A stretch of DNA of 26,847 bases from a bacterium BMS3Abin14 (GCA_002897695.1 BDTG01000006.1:1-26847), one strand, 5' to 3'. Positions 1-7,915 are shown, counted from the stretch's first letter. Notes: generated from the sequence alone by a model not told the origin. Made by a program: numbers and translations.

Positions 1-60
1 CGCCGACAGGAAAAGCAACATAGTCGGAACCAGCAGAAAAACCTTCCAATGTATTTTCAC
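1..60 (-). CDS. 5' end of a probable exported protein, cut by the window edge
   Basis: Reading leftward from a GTG at 60, twenty codons stay open to the window edge. They encode a short basic start (VKIHWK) followed by a hydrophobic run rich in Leu, Val and Phe, which is what a signal peptide looks like. A purine-rich stretch with AGAGGGG lies just upstream. The gene would continue the minus-strand series of exported proteins that fills the next 7.9 kb. Only the leader is visible, so no function can be given. The start is uncertain because an in-frame ATG lies 13 codons further in. Confidence 0.4.
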   Translation of the reverse strand, partial: MKIHWKVFLLVPTMLLFLSA

Positions 61-81
61 CTCAAGCCCCTCTTCTCAAAT

Positions 82-99
82 CCCGGCCATATGGCCGGG
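82..99. repeat. Perfect 18-base palindrome
   Basis: CCCGGCCATATGGCCGGG is its own reverse complement. On the plus strand it is followed after a few G residues by TTAACAGATATTTTTT, so it resembles a rightward terminator, although no rightward gene is visible before it. On the minus strand it sits about 20 bases upstream of the partial gene at the left edge and could be an operator or RNA hairpin there. Confidence 0.5.
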
Positions 100-140
100 G
101 GGTTAACAGATATTTTTTACTTAACTACATCCTGGCGCCC

Positions 141-213
141 CACCTCGGCTTGTCTCGCCATCTTGTCCGTCGTAGCCTGGAAGGCGAAGTCGGAAGCTTT
201 AGCGACGGCGGAT
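141..213. repeat. Dispersed 73-base intergenic repeat, copy 1
   Basis: This 73-base block recurs at 11630-11702 in the same orientation with only two mismatches. Inside it CCGTCG (167-172) and CGACGG (203-208) form inverted arms around a central segment, so it can fold as a hairpin. Both copies lie outside genes. It fits a dispersed REP/MITE-like palindromic element; no transposase is nearby. Confidence 0.75.
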
Positions 214-265
214 ACTCCCCCCTTTTCTTCCTCCCCTTCGAATACGAGCCCCCAATAATGTGTTT

Positions 266-1039
266 CTACTTTATGCGGATCAGTATCTCGGCACGAAAAA
301 CCTCGGGTTCAAGCTCGCTGAGGCACCCAACCCAGTCGTCCCAGTGGCTTACAGACATGGCCTGCGTCGTGTTGGAAGTCACGTTCTGCGCCTGAGACAG
401 ATACTGCTGCATTTCTTCAAAACGGCCCTGGCGAGCGAGATCTCCCAGCTTAACCTGTAGAGACATCTGGTCCTGTTGGGCACTGGCGACACCGCTTTCC
501 ATCTTCTCCTGGCACGCCGCCAGTCTTTCCTCCGCGGAGAAGTGCGGGGAAAAGGTTTCATCAGCCAGATATCCGTATTTTGCTTTCACTGCCTCGAGGT
601 CTTTCCGGGAGTAGTTGGTTTTCACAACTCCAGCCGCTCCTAAGGCGATCTCCTCCTCAAGTGGATCCAGGATGTCGTATTCCGTGATCCCTGATTCGTT
701 GCGCCAAACAACGACAGCATCGTACTCGAGGGAACTTCTCCTGGGACCGTTAAACACTATTCTATTGGTGTTATCCGACGATTTTTCAGGCATTTTCCCT
801 TCGTACCAGGCAGCGACCTCGTTGAGGGGAACACGGGTGTAGTAGATTTTATAGGTTCGGGTCTCTTCCCCTCCTTCCCCGCCAATGGTTGCAGTATTTT
901 CCCCTCCAGAAACCACCGGCCCGGGATACAGTGGGGCGGTGCCCTGACCAGCCAATGCCCACTGGCTGCCCAGCAAAATACAGGCGGCTGCAGTAATAAT
1001 AACAATGAACCCCAGCGGGATATTATTCATTTTCCACAT
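266..1039 (-). CDS. Exported protein of unknown function
   Basis: A 257-residue protein with an N-terminal hydrophobic segment (about residues 8-30, ending ALAG), so secreted or anchored to the inner membrane. The start at 1039 is supported by GGGAG seven bases upstream. The middle contains YPG and, about 50 residues later, AWYEGKM. A similar YPG...AWYKKNM arrangement occurs in the exported protein at 7385-7915, so the two may share a small domain. The C-terminal half is polar, rich in Gln and Glu, and probably helical or coiled coil, with two Cys (in AACQEK and VGCLSEL). I do not recognise the family. It lies 227 bases downstream of the PASTA protein gene, so it may have its own promoter. 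Confidence 0.8.
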   Translation of the reverse strand: MWKMNNIPLGFIVIITAAACILLGSQWALAGQGTAPLYPGPVVSGGENTATIGGEGGEETRTYKIYYTRVPLNEVAAWYEGKMPEKSSDNTNRIVFNGPRRSSLEYDAVVVWRNESGITEYDILDPLEEEIALGAAGVVKTNYSRKDLEAVKAKYGYLADETFSPHFSAEERLAACQEKMESGVASAQQDQMSLQVKLGDLARQGRFEEMQQYLSQAQNVTSNTTQAMSVSHWDDWVGCLSELEPEVFRAEILIRIK

Positions 1040-1266
1040 CGAAAGTCTCCCTTTCTTCCATAATTACGTCCTACTCGAAGAACTCAACTTCATTGTCTGC
1101 AACCTGCCTGACAGGACCCGGCTATGGGCTTGTGATAAAACGCAGGTACATGTTGTACTTCGCCCAGGTTCTGGTCCTTGCGTTCCTTATCGATATGGAA
1201 CTAATTAATGCGATTATTTTCATCCCTCTGATTTCCCATAGACCGGGCAGTCAAATATGCACATAT
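1040..1266. other. Intergenic spacer before the 257-residue exported protein gene
   Basis: This 227-base gap is AT-richer than the genes around it and has no convincing reading frame. It holds a short inverted repeat GTACA-TGT-TGTAC (1146-1158). It is long enough for a promoter of the minus-strand gene that starts at 1039, but I could not identify convincing -35 and -10 boxes. Confidence 0.4.
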
Positions 1267-2805
1267 CTAGTTTTTCTCCAGAAATATTGAATATTTGAAT
1301 GTGTCCGCCGCTGACTTGCCATCAAGGTGAATGGACAATAATTTACCGTCCATATTGGGCAGGTCTTTAATCCACACCTGACCCTTATTTTTATTTCCTT
1401 TGGGGCTTTCAAATTGCCATTCCTTGATACGGTCACCTCCTGGCATGTAACTACAAACTGTGACGGATGTTCTGGACTTGCCGGCCTTTTTTACAAGTTT
1501 GATGTTAACGTGCTCTTTGTTAATAGGTACTGGTGTTATAAACATACGTCCTGTTGTTCCAAATATTCTCCCTTTATGGGTTTTGCCGAATGTCAGGTCT
1601 CTCGGCCCGATTGCCGCCCAACTGGTTTTTTTAACAAGACGATTCCAACGGTTTTTCAGGTGTGCGCTGAAATAAACATATTGCCCGATATCATCAATGT
1701 GTTTAATACATTGTTTCCATACGGACTCAGGTTTAACCAGTGAACAACCAAGTTCCTTAGCAATTCTTTGCGCTTCTGCAGTAATATCAAGAGCAATCGC
1801 ATACCATGATCTACACGAACCGTCCTGGGTTGGCGTTTCGGCAATGGTCATACTCTGATTCACGGGCGTCACCGTCTGCTGTACGGGCGTTGCGTTAAAG
1901 GTCGCCGCTGGAGGAGGCTGCTGATTGACCGGTGTTACCGTCTGCGGTACCGGCGTGGCGGTAAAGGTTGTGGCGCCGGTTGTGGGTGTTATTTTCCTGT
2001 CCACCCCCCTCATCTTGTTCCTGATATCCACCCTGGCGGGCACCTTTTGATCGAGCTGCTGCTGTATCGGTGTTTTGGCAGGAGCCGGTGACTTGGGCTC
2101 AACCAGTGTAACGGTTCGGGGTACCGGTGTTGCTATTATAGGCACTGTGGGTGCTGGTACTGCCTGCGGTGCTGGTACTGCCTGCGGTGCAGGTACTGAG
2201 GCTCCGACAGGGACACGAGAATTGAGGGCCGGAGCCGGCCCGCCGGGTACTATTGGACCTGCAGGCTGTGGGGCCAGGGTTGGCTGAGGAACCGGTGCAA
2301 GGGCAGGTTGATGTGGAGGTACCCACCCCCCGCCGGCGGCCGGCTGGCTGCCGCCGTCCCACTGGGGCTCAGGTGCCTGGGGCTGCTGATAAGACGGCGG
2401 CGGGCCCTGGTCGGCTCCGTCATTACCGTACTGGCCGTCAGACCCTTCAGGCGGCAGGTCGCCCGCCGCAGGCGGCCAGTAGACAGTGATGGTCACCGTG
2501 GACCCCAGCATGGTTATACCCCCCGCGCCGGGTTCCTGGTCAATCACAGTACCTTCCATGCCGGCGAGGTCCTCCTTGTATTTCTTCTCATACTGGATGT
2601 TGGCGGAAACTCCCGCCTGCTGGAGGGCCGCCTGGGCGTCCTGCTCGTACATCCCCACCGTACCGGGAACACGGATCATCTCGTCGGCAGCCTGGTTGTA
2701 TCGCTGCTGCGGGGCGCCCCGATCGAGGGCGCCGGCAAAGCCGGTCACCGGCACCATCAGGGCTGCCGCCGAAAAAGCGGCAAGGAACAGTTTGTTCAGT
2801 TTCAT
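1267..2805 (-). CDS. Exported PASTA-domain protein with proline-rich linker
   Basis: A 512-residue protein starting at 2805, where GGAGGAT precedes ATG. Residues 1-24 are a signal peptide (ending VTGFAGA). Residues about 44-111 are one PASTA domain (VPGTVGMYEQDAQAAL, then GTVIDQEPGAG and STVTITV), a fold that in other proteins binds peptidoglycan or muropeptides. A long Pro/Gln/Ala-rich linker follows, with tandem VPAPQA units (18-base repeats at 2150-2198) and three copies of an ATPVxxTVTxV motif. The last roughly 190 residues (from about 1860 down to 1267) form a Lys-rich, Cys-containing domain I do not recognise. Its DNA is visibly more AT-rich than the front half, suggesting a chimeric gene. 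PASTA domains are best known from Gram-positive Ser/Thr kinases and penicillin-binding proteins; here there is no kinase and the domain is periplasmic. Confidence 0.85.
   Translation of the reverse strand: MKLNKLFLAAFSAAALMVPVTGFAGALDRGAPQQRYNQAADEMIRVPGTVGMYEQDAQAALQQAGVSANIQYEKKYKEDLAGMEGTVIDQEPGAGGITMLGSTVTITVYWPPAAGDLPPEGSDGQYGNDGADQGPPPSYQQPQAPEPQWDGGSQPAAGGGWVPPHQPALAPVPQPTLAPQPAGPIVPGGPAPALNSRVPVGASVPAPQAVPAPQAVPAPTVPIIATPVPRTVTLVEPKSPAPAKTPIQQQLDQKVPARVDIRNKMRGVDRKITPTTGATTFTATPVPQTVTPVNQQPPPAATFNATPVQQTVTPVNQSMTIAETPTQDGSCRSWYAIALDITAEAQRIAKELGCSLVKPESVWKQCIKHIDDIGQYVYFSAHLKNRWNRLVKKTSWAAIGPRDLTFGKTHKGRIFGTTGRMFITPVPINKEHVNIKLVKKAGKSRTSVTVCSYMPGGDRIKEWQFESPKGNKNKGQVWIKDLPNMDGKLLSIHLDGKSAADTFKYSIFLEKN
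2150..2198. repeat. 18-base tandem repeat inside the PASTA protein gene
   Basis: GGTGCTGGTACTGCCTGC occurs twice head to tail (2150-2167 and 2168-2185), followed by a degenerate 13-base third copy. On the minus strand it encodes the six-residue unit VPAPQA of the proline-rich linker. Such repeats can change copy number by slippage and so vary linker length. Confidence 0.8.
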
Positions 2806-2843
2806 GGTCGATCCTCCAGCAATCGGATACACATAATTTTCGG

Positions 2844-4175
2844 TTAATTGTTCCAGTTAGGTTCAGTCGGCTTCGGAGTGACAGGCCCCGGCTTGAAAGT
2901 TCTCCCTGGTAAACGCGGTGCTGTCCTGGGCCTGAAAGTGCTGTTCGCAGGCCCGGTCGGCCTACCCACATTGGATCGAACCGGCTGGGGAGGCGAAGCC
3001 GTGCCGACCCGCTGTAGCCAGTAGTTGCCCGGCCTGTTACCCGTACCGGAGTAGGTGTCGTAAAGCTGTCTTTCCGTAAGCTTGTTGCAGCCCGCGTCCG
3101 CGTCGTAGATTCTCATGCTCGAAGCCTGATAACTGCCGTTCACCCCGGGGATCTTGGTCAGCAAAGTGTGGAACAGGTAGTTTCCGGACGAGTTTTGGAT
3201 AATCGCTCCATCGTTACTGTTCGTCGGAATTCCCTGGTTTGAAAGATGCGTGGCACGATAGGTTACGGCGCCGTTGGTCTTGAATATCTCTTCAAATTTC
3301 CAGCCGGTGCTTCTGGTTCCGTTACTGTAGCCGGCCCAGGTTCCGGTCAGGTCGCAGCGGGCTGCTCCGCCTGTGTTAACCGCACCGCCTCCACCAGCGG
3401 TCGTCCTGCGCCCCGTGCGCGGATCGATGGGTGTAAACTGTCTGCCGTCAAATCCTGTTCGGCCCGTCACGCCCGCAACAGTGCCCACAGCAGTGCCTGT
3501 AGATCCGCCCTGGGGAAGTATGTCGTCCTGACCGTGGGACTCAACCGTCCCGCCGGCAATGGTATTGTCCACGCACTGTATGTTGGCTCTTAATATTATT
3601 TGTTTTCTGGGTATACCCTTATTGAGTTGTGGTTGTGTAGGGTCCTGTTGAAAAGCGATTGTCACTTCCTTGTCAAGAACTGATGATTTTCCGGGAAGGA
3701 ATACCGGGGGGCCGGCGGGTATGGGACGCATCGGAGTCTCGAAACAGACCGAATTAACATCCTCCTCTCTGAAGGGCTTTCCTGTAACAACCACGTTGGT
3801 AAAGCTGCACAGGGGAGGAGCCAGCTCTTTTGTCCCAAGGATGTAATCCCCGGGGTGCTGCCGACCATAAACTGGATTGGGATCATGGACAACCCAAAGC
3901 CACTTGACTTTTTTACAGCGCTGCGTGATCCCATGAGGGTCTTCCTTGCGGGAAACAGTAAATGACACATTATTGCCCCCGATAAAACCTCCCTGGGGAT
4001 GCACCTCGAAATTAAATGTATGCGGAGTGTAGGTTACAGTCTCCACGCTCGTTGACGCGCCCAGCGCGATTCCGGAAAGCCCCGTAACCAGCATGAGGAC
4101 CGCGGCGGCCGACATCGCCAATGGGAATCTCCCCGTTCTAACCATCCATCTCTTTCCCCGATTCAATTGCCTCAT
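2844..4175 (-). CDS. Exported protein of unknown function with Gly/Thr-rich linker
   Basis: A 443-residue protein. The chosen start at 4175 has AAGGAGAT directly upstream; a longer reading to 4265 has no such site. Residues about 10-40 form a signal peptide (MSAAAVLMLVTGLSGIALGA). The N-terminal half (about 45-200) looks like a beta-rich domain with several Cys (RCKK, LCSF, VCFE, IQCVD). A low-complexity Gly/Thr/Arg linker follows. A second domain begins CDLTGTWAGYSNGT, which resembles the opening strand of small beta-barrel domains, and the tail is Pro/Arg-rich (PRTAPRLPGRTFKPG). I do not recognise the family. It lies between the 408-residue exported protein gene and the PASTA gene (38 bases before the latter), so it is probably co-transcribed with them. 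Confidence 0.8.
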   Translation of the reverse strand: MRQLNRGKRWMVRTGRFPLAMSAAAVLMLVTGLSGIALGASTSVETVTYTPHTFNFEVHPQGGFIGGNNVSFTVSRKEDPHGITQRCKKVKWLWVVHDPNPVYGRQHPGDYILGTKELAPPLCSFTNVVVTGKPFREEDVNSVCFETPMRPIPAGPPVFLPGKSSVLDKEVTIAFQQDPTQPQLNKGIPRKQIILRANIQCVDNTIAGGTVESHGQDDILPQGGSTGTAVGTVAGVTGRTGFDGRQFTPIDPRTGRRTTAGGGGAVNTGGAARCDLTGTWAGYSNGTRSTGWKFEEIFKTNGAVTYRATHLSNQGIPTNSNDGAIIQNSSGNYLFHTLLTKIPGVNGSYQASSMRIYDADAGCNKLTERQLYDTYSGTGNRPGNYWLQRVGTASPPQPVRSNVGRPTGPANSTFRPRTAPRLPGRTFKPGPVTPKPTEPNWNN

Positions 4176-4266
4176 GGTAATCTCCTTCTCACCCATTTCA
4201 CTTTTTGTCCTGCTTATCCCAAGTCGGGGGTTTATAAGGCTGCTGCATATGCCCGTGACATTCATT

Positions 4267-5493
4267 TTAATTTCCTCGTTCGATCAGGTGAACCTGGCGG
4301 ATCCAGACATCCTGCCTGGGGCCACTGGCCCCTGCGATGGCAACCGATTTGACTACCTGGGGCCTGGGATCAAGGTCCATCAATTCATCCTGAAACGGGA
4401 ACCACTCGCCCTTATTTACCCGTATCGTTTCCTTAGCGCCTCGCCCGACGCGATGTGTCGTGAATTTTACCCGGTAGGCATCCGCGCCGCAGTAATTTTT
4501 ACCCTCGGAATCCAGGTAGCAGACGGTCAGTTCAAGCGCCGCCGCATCGGTATGGACCGACGCGTCTGAATCCCGGTCGATACGTAACTCCATCCCCAGG
4601 ATCAGGGATTCGGCGTGCTGAACGTCCCTTCGAATTGTCTGTCTCACGCCAGAAGGGACCGGTTCCTTGCCGCTCCAAATCCGCACCCCGTCGTCCCCGA
4701 ATGCCACATGGTCGCCTGCGGCAGGATCACTCCCATCTGAGAATACATCCCATTCCCGTACATCCCTGCGGAAATCTCCGTTCCGGATCAGATCTCCTTT
4801 ATTTCCGCGATGATCCCCGCCTCTGGTGTTATAATCCCGGGCACTATAGGGGTACTCAATCACATACTCGACAACTCCCGTTTGCTGCGGCAAAAACAGG
4901 TCGGAAGGCCCCCTCAGGTAGGTGATCCCCGTCCCGATCCGGTTCTTTGGCTGGATGGCCGGTGTTGTGAGGTACATGAAATGCCGGAAACGGCCATTCG
5001 CCCCGGCAATGCCCGGAGCGGCCTGAACCACCGCGAAGGCGAGATTGCCCCGGCTTCGGCCTGAAACACCGATCCGCCAGCGGTACTCTATCCGGTCCGG
5101 ATTTGTGAGGACTACCGGTCCTGTGGACAACTGGTAGCGTTTTGCCTGTGGGTCCCCTGGCCAGCGGTCAAAAAGGGTTACGGCCAGCCTGGTTCTGGAG
5201 TCGGCCGGGTAGCGCAGGCCTAGGGTGTAATCCGCACCGGGGGTTAAATTCAGAAGGTAAATGGAGTAATGGCCATTTCCAAATGCGCTTCCACGGCCCA
5301 GAGCAGAACCACGCTGATGGCCCGGGACGGAACCCGGCTGATCGGACATCCGGCCCTCAAACCAGCTTCCTGTACCCGGCAGCTCCATAACCCGCCACCG
5401 GGCGGCGCTTCCGCCCCCATCAGCCCTGCCGGCAGTCGGCAGGGCCAGGAGGAGAACCGCCAATGCAATCGTGATCCGGGCAAACGATTTCAT
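4267..5493 (-). CDS. Exported protein with a possible carbohydrate-binding-like C-terminal domain
   Basis: A 408-residue protein with a clear signal peptide (MKSFARITIALAVLLLALPTA, cleavage near GRADG). The first half is beta-rich, with LTPGADYTLGLRYP followed by RLAVTLFDRWP, reminiscent of Ig/jelly-roll secreted domains. From about residue 235 there is the pattern LIRNGDF...REWDVFSDG, then RQTIRRDV and LGMELRID. This layout is typical of galactose-binding-like or CBM-type jelly rolls that begin with NGDF and a Trp; the assignment is an inference. It starts nine bases after the stop of the CsgG-domain gene, so the two are an operon. No catalytic motif was seen. Confidence 0.8.
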   Translation of the reverse strand: MKSFARITIALAVLLLALPTAGRADGGGSAARWRVMELPGTGSWFEGRMSDQPGSVPGHQRGSALGRGSAFGNGHYSIYLLNLTPGADYTLGLRYPADSRTRLAVTLFDRWPGDPQAKRYQLSTGPVVLTNPDRIEYRWRIGVSGRSRGNLAFAVVQAAPGIAGANGRFRHFMYLTTPAIQPKNRIGTGITYLRGPSDLFLPQQTGVVEYVIEYPYSARDYNTRGGDHRGNKGDLIRNGDFRRDVREWDVFSDGSDPAAGDHVAFGDDGVRIWSGKEPVPSGVRQTIRRDVQHAESLILGMELRIDRDSDASVHTDAAALELTVCYLDSEGKNYCGADAYRVKFTTHRVGRGAKETIRVNKGEWFPFQDELMDLDPRPQVVKSVAIAGASGPRQDVWIRQVHLIERGN

Positions 5494-5502
5494 ATCCAGT
5501 CC

Positions 5503-6189
5503 CTACTCTTCGTACCGGCTGACCAGCGTGTTCACTGCCTCTTCAATGCAATCCCGAAGCGCCTTGTCGATGCTGTCCTTATGGTCATGGGAGATCCCAA
5601 GGTTCGCCCCCTTCAGCTTTTTCTTCCCGAACAGCTTTCCGAGGCCTGAGACGGAAAATCCGCCCTGGGAGATCTTTTTCCGGACATCGACCGAGTCGAG
5701 GACCCCCCCCGTTTTGGCGTCGAGAACCCGGACATCCAGGCCAATTTCGGCCTTTTCCCCACTGGTTTCCACCCCAACGCCCTTATAGGCTCCTGCGACC
5801 CCTGTTTTGGAAGCCTGGGCGTTGGCCTCGGTGATCACGCCCACGAAGATAAAATCTGCCCCTGTCAGGCGATACTTAGCCACGTCACCGGTGGTCGTCC
5901 CCCCCTGGTTCAACTGCTTTTCCTGGTAGACGCTCTCATCGAGCCGCTGCCTTTCCAGGACGGTAAACGCATGGGTCTTGATCAGCGCGGTGGTGAACAT
6001 GTCCGTTGCTGACGCCGGGGACACCTCCGGAACGGTGCTGTCGAACTGGAAGATCGTCACCGTCTTTTTCGGCGGAAGATTTTCCGGTGGGGTTCCCCAC
6101 GACCAGGCTGACGCGGCTGAAAACAGGAGCATGCAGGCCGCAAGGGTCAGTGCTAGATTGTGGGTTTTACCTGGGATTTTCCGACTCAT
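5503..6189 (-). CDS. CsgG-domain protein (curli-type secretion/assembly family)
   Basis: A 228-residue protein; the start at 6189 is set by AAGGAGATAACA upstream. Residues 1-33 form a signal peptide (ASA cleavage before WSWG); LAAC inside the hydrophobic core could be read as a lipobox. The mature part matches the CsgG/HfaB-like fold: VTIFQFDST, then MFTTALIKTHAFTVLERQRLDESVYQEK, ADFIFVGVITE, and IGLDVRVLDAKTGGVL with VDVRKK. In E. coli, CsgG is the outer-membrane pore for curli subunits, but many relatives are periplasmic or lipoprotein assembly factors whose partners are unknown. No curli subunit, CsgE or CsgF is seen. The adjoining exported genes are candidates for partners or cargo. Family call is firm; exact role is not. 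Confidence 0.85.
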   Translation of the reverse strand: MSRKIPGKTHNLALTLAACMLLFSAASAWSWGTPPENLPPKKTVTIFQFDSTVPEVSPASATDMFTTALIKTHAFTVLERQRLDESVYQEKQLNQGGTTTGDVAKYRLTGADFIFVGVITEANAQASKTGVAGAYKGVGVETSGEKAEIGLDVRVLDAKTGGVLDSVDVRKKISQGGFSVSGLGKLFGKKKLKGANLGISHDHKDSIDKALRDCIEEAVNTLVSRYEE

Positions 6190-6261
6190 TGTTATCTCCT
6201 TTTCCAGATCGGCTTTACGCCGCAAACGGGTTTACCTTTTTACGCGGAGGTGGGCGATGCG

Positions 6262-6660
6262 TCATTTTCTGCAATCGAACCGCCCCGCTCCATCTGTTTC
6301 GCACCTGTATTCCCCCGGAACGAGTTTCCTCACACTTGCATGGATATCCCTCCCCGTGGAGGGGATCTGATAGGCGCAGTATAGGTACTGTCCCTGCACC
6401 TGTGAGGTTATTAAAACGGCAGGCTGGCCCTTGTCCATCGTCGTCTCCCAGCCGGTCGGCAGCATGTCCCCATTAATGCCGGAATAGGCGACGGGACACT
6501 GGACATGGAAGCTAGGGGGCATGGACGTGGATCGCTTAGACGCCTCGCCGGCGTTTGCGCCGCCCGAGGGCCAGCGAGGCGGGGCCGCCAGAACCGGAGC
6601 GGCCAGGATCAGGGCCAGGATCAGGCTGACGGCGGCAACTGTCTTATTTTGTGTCATCAT
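6262..6660 (-). CDS. Small exported protein, four cysteines, unknown function
   Basis: A 132-residue protein with a signal peptide (ILALILAAPVLA, then APPRW). The mature part is about 106 residues and has four Cys (VQCPV, YCAYQ, YRCET, FDCRK), consistent with two disulfides in the periplasm. AAAGGTAGAAGAG precedes the ATG pair; a second ATG follows at once. It lies between the 218-residue exported protein gene and the CsgG gene on the same strand. No known motif is recognised. Confidence 0.75.
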   Translation of the reverse strand: MMTQNKTVAAVSLILALILAAPVLAAPPRWPSGGANAGEASKRSTSMPPSFHVQCPVAYSGINGDMLPTGWETTMDKGQPAVLITSQVQGQYLYCAYQIPSTGRDIHASVRKLVPGEYRCETDGAGRFDCRK

Positions 6661-6672
6661 GCTCTTCTACCT

Positions 6673-6716
6673 TTCATGCTTTCATGAAGGGCACCGCAGA
6701 TAAGCGGGGCAACCCC
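6673..6716 (-). other. Intercistronic inverted repeats
   Basis: Two short hairpins fill the 56-base gap between neighbouring exported-protein genes: TTCATG (6673-6678) with CATGAA (6683-6688), and GGGG (6706-6709) with CCCC (6713-6716). Neither is followed by a T run on the minus strand, so they look more like RNA-processing or attenuation structures than strong terminators. Confidence 0.35.
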
Positions 6717-7373
6717 TTATTGCGTCGCTTCGGCCAGCATGCCGATGCGGGCGGTTTGCGCCAGATATTTCTCTACATCCGCACGCTTGCCGGAGACCCC
6801 CAGGTGGATGCCGCCGATAGCATCGTAGGGCACCTCTGGTCGGAAGAGGTTCCAGTTCTTCATGAAATCCTCCACCCGCCAGTTGCCGATAAGAAGAATC
6901 TTCGTGACCCGTTCGTGGTCGGTGCCAGGTGAGCTGACGGTCTCGAAGGTCTTAACGGTGTTGGCCATGGCCTGTATCTCGAACTTCTTGCCGATGGCCT
7001 TGCGCTTGTCGTTTATCTTGAGCTTGGCCGTTATGGGCATCGGGCGGGGGCTGGCGACCTCCTTTTGCCGGGCCTCCTGGATACGTTCGGATTCGGTGAT
7101 ACGGGTGAACTTGAATCTGGCTATATAGGGGATAGGGTTGTCCTCGAACCCCTCGCACACCGTATCGGGAACGTGCATCCAGGAATCTCTCCTTCGCCAG
7201 TTTTCAGGGGCAGGGAGGGCCTTATCCATCACGCTTTTGACCTGCACAAAGAATGCCCGCTCACCGGCCGTGATGTCCCTTTTTACGCATGCTGCCCGCG
7301 AGACACCTGGCGAAAAGAGCAGAATGGATAAAACGACGGGGACAGTAACGGCTAAAAAAACTGATCTTTTCAC
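6717..7373 (-). CDS. Exported protein of unknown function
   Basis: A 218-residue protein starting with GTG at 7373, preceded by GGGGGAG. The signal peptide begins MKRSVF and ends near VSRAACVK; the Cys three residues after the likely cleavage zone makes a lipoprotein conceivable, but SRAAC is a poor lipobox. Visible features are a second Cys (VCEGF), a basic central region (KLKINDKRKAIGKKFEIQ) and the C-terminal GNWRVEDFMKNWNLFRPEVPYDAIGGIHLGV. I do not recognise the family. It starts eleven bases after the upstream gene's stop, so the pair is co-transcribed. Both begin with the same MKRSVF leader, hinting at duplication of the leader region. Confidence 0.75.
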   Translation of the reverse strand: MKRSVFLAVTVPVVLSILLFSPGVSRAACVKRDITAGERAFFVQVKSVMDKALPAPENWRRRDSWMHVPDTVCEGFEDNPIPYIARFKFTRITESERIQEARQKEVASPRPMPITAKLKINDKRKAIGKKFEIQAMANTVKTFETVSSPGTDHERVTKILLIGNWRVEDFMKNWNLFRPEVPYDAIGGIHLGVSGKRADVEKYLAQTARIGMLAEATQ

Positions 7374-7384
7374 TTATGCTCCCC

Positions 7385-7915
7385 CTACATGAATGGTTTG
7401 ATCTGCAGGGTTATCATGGACTTTATCCCCTTCATCTCGAGGAACATTCCCAGAAAGCCCGTGTCCTCCGGCTTTGTCACCTTGGCGATCCTTATCTGCC
7501 TGTGCTTGAGGGAGCCAAAAGCATCGATATTGGGATTGTCCGTTTGCACGAAAACACCCACCTCGCCAAGCTGCTCTGTGATAAGGCCTGGAACGTACTG
7601 CCAGTCCTTACCCATGTTCTTCTTGTACCAGGCGATGACTTTTTCAGGGCTGTCCTTTGCAATCAGCTGGATGGAGCTCAACACTCCGTTGCTCTTCATT
7701 TCCGACCCGAAATAGGAGCCCGGATAGGCGGGGATATTAACCATTTCTTTTGTCGGTAACTCCTTTTGAACGTCCGCCATCGTCTGGCCTTTCGAGGCCA
7801 TGGCCTGTTTCCCAAAAGCGTTCCTGGGGGCGAGGGGCGCATAGGGCTCTGCAAAGGCGGAAACAGTCCACGCGATAATTAACAAAACAGTAAATACGAA
7901 AACAGATCTTTTCAT
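7385..7915 (-). CDS. Exported protein with a YPG...AWYKKNM module, unknown function
   Basis: A 176-residue protein with signal peptide MKRSVFVFTVLLIIAW ending SAFA. The start at 7915 has a very strong ribosome site (AGGAGGGAAACC). The mature domain contains IPAYPGSYFGSEM, then SPEKVIAWYKKNMGKDW, a pattern found in small periplasmic domains that begin with an alpha-helix after SPE. It ends VTLQIKPFM-like as MITLQIKPFM. It is the first gene of the minus-strand exported-protein series and probably heads the transcript. The 257-residue protein at 266-1039 shares the YPG and AWY elements. Function unknown. Confidence 0.78.
   Translation of the reverse strand: MKRSVFVFTVLLIIAWTVSAFAEPYAPLAPRNAFGKQAMASKGQTMADVQKELPTKEMVNIPAYPGSYFGSEMKSNGVLSSIQLIAKDSPEKVIAWYKKNMGKDWQYVPGLITEQLGEVGVFVQTDNPNIDAFGSLKHRQIRIAKVTKPEDTGFLGMFLEMKGIKSMITLQIKPFM

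Noticed and set aside
6130-6189. Lipobox (LAAC) in the CsgG-domain protein
   Set aside because: The Cys is followed by more of the hydrophobic core and a good signal peptidase I site (ASA), so lipidation is not the best reading, though true CsgG is a lipoprotein.
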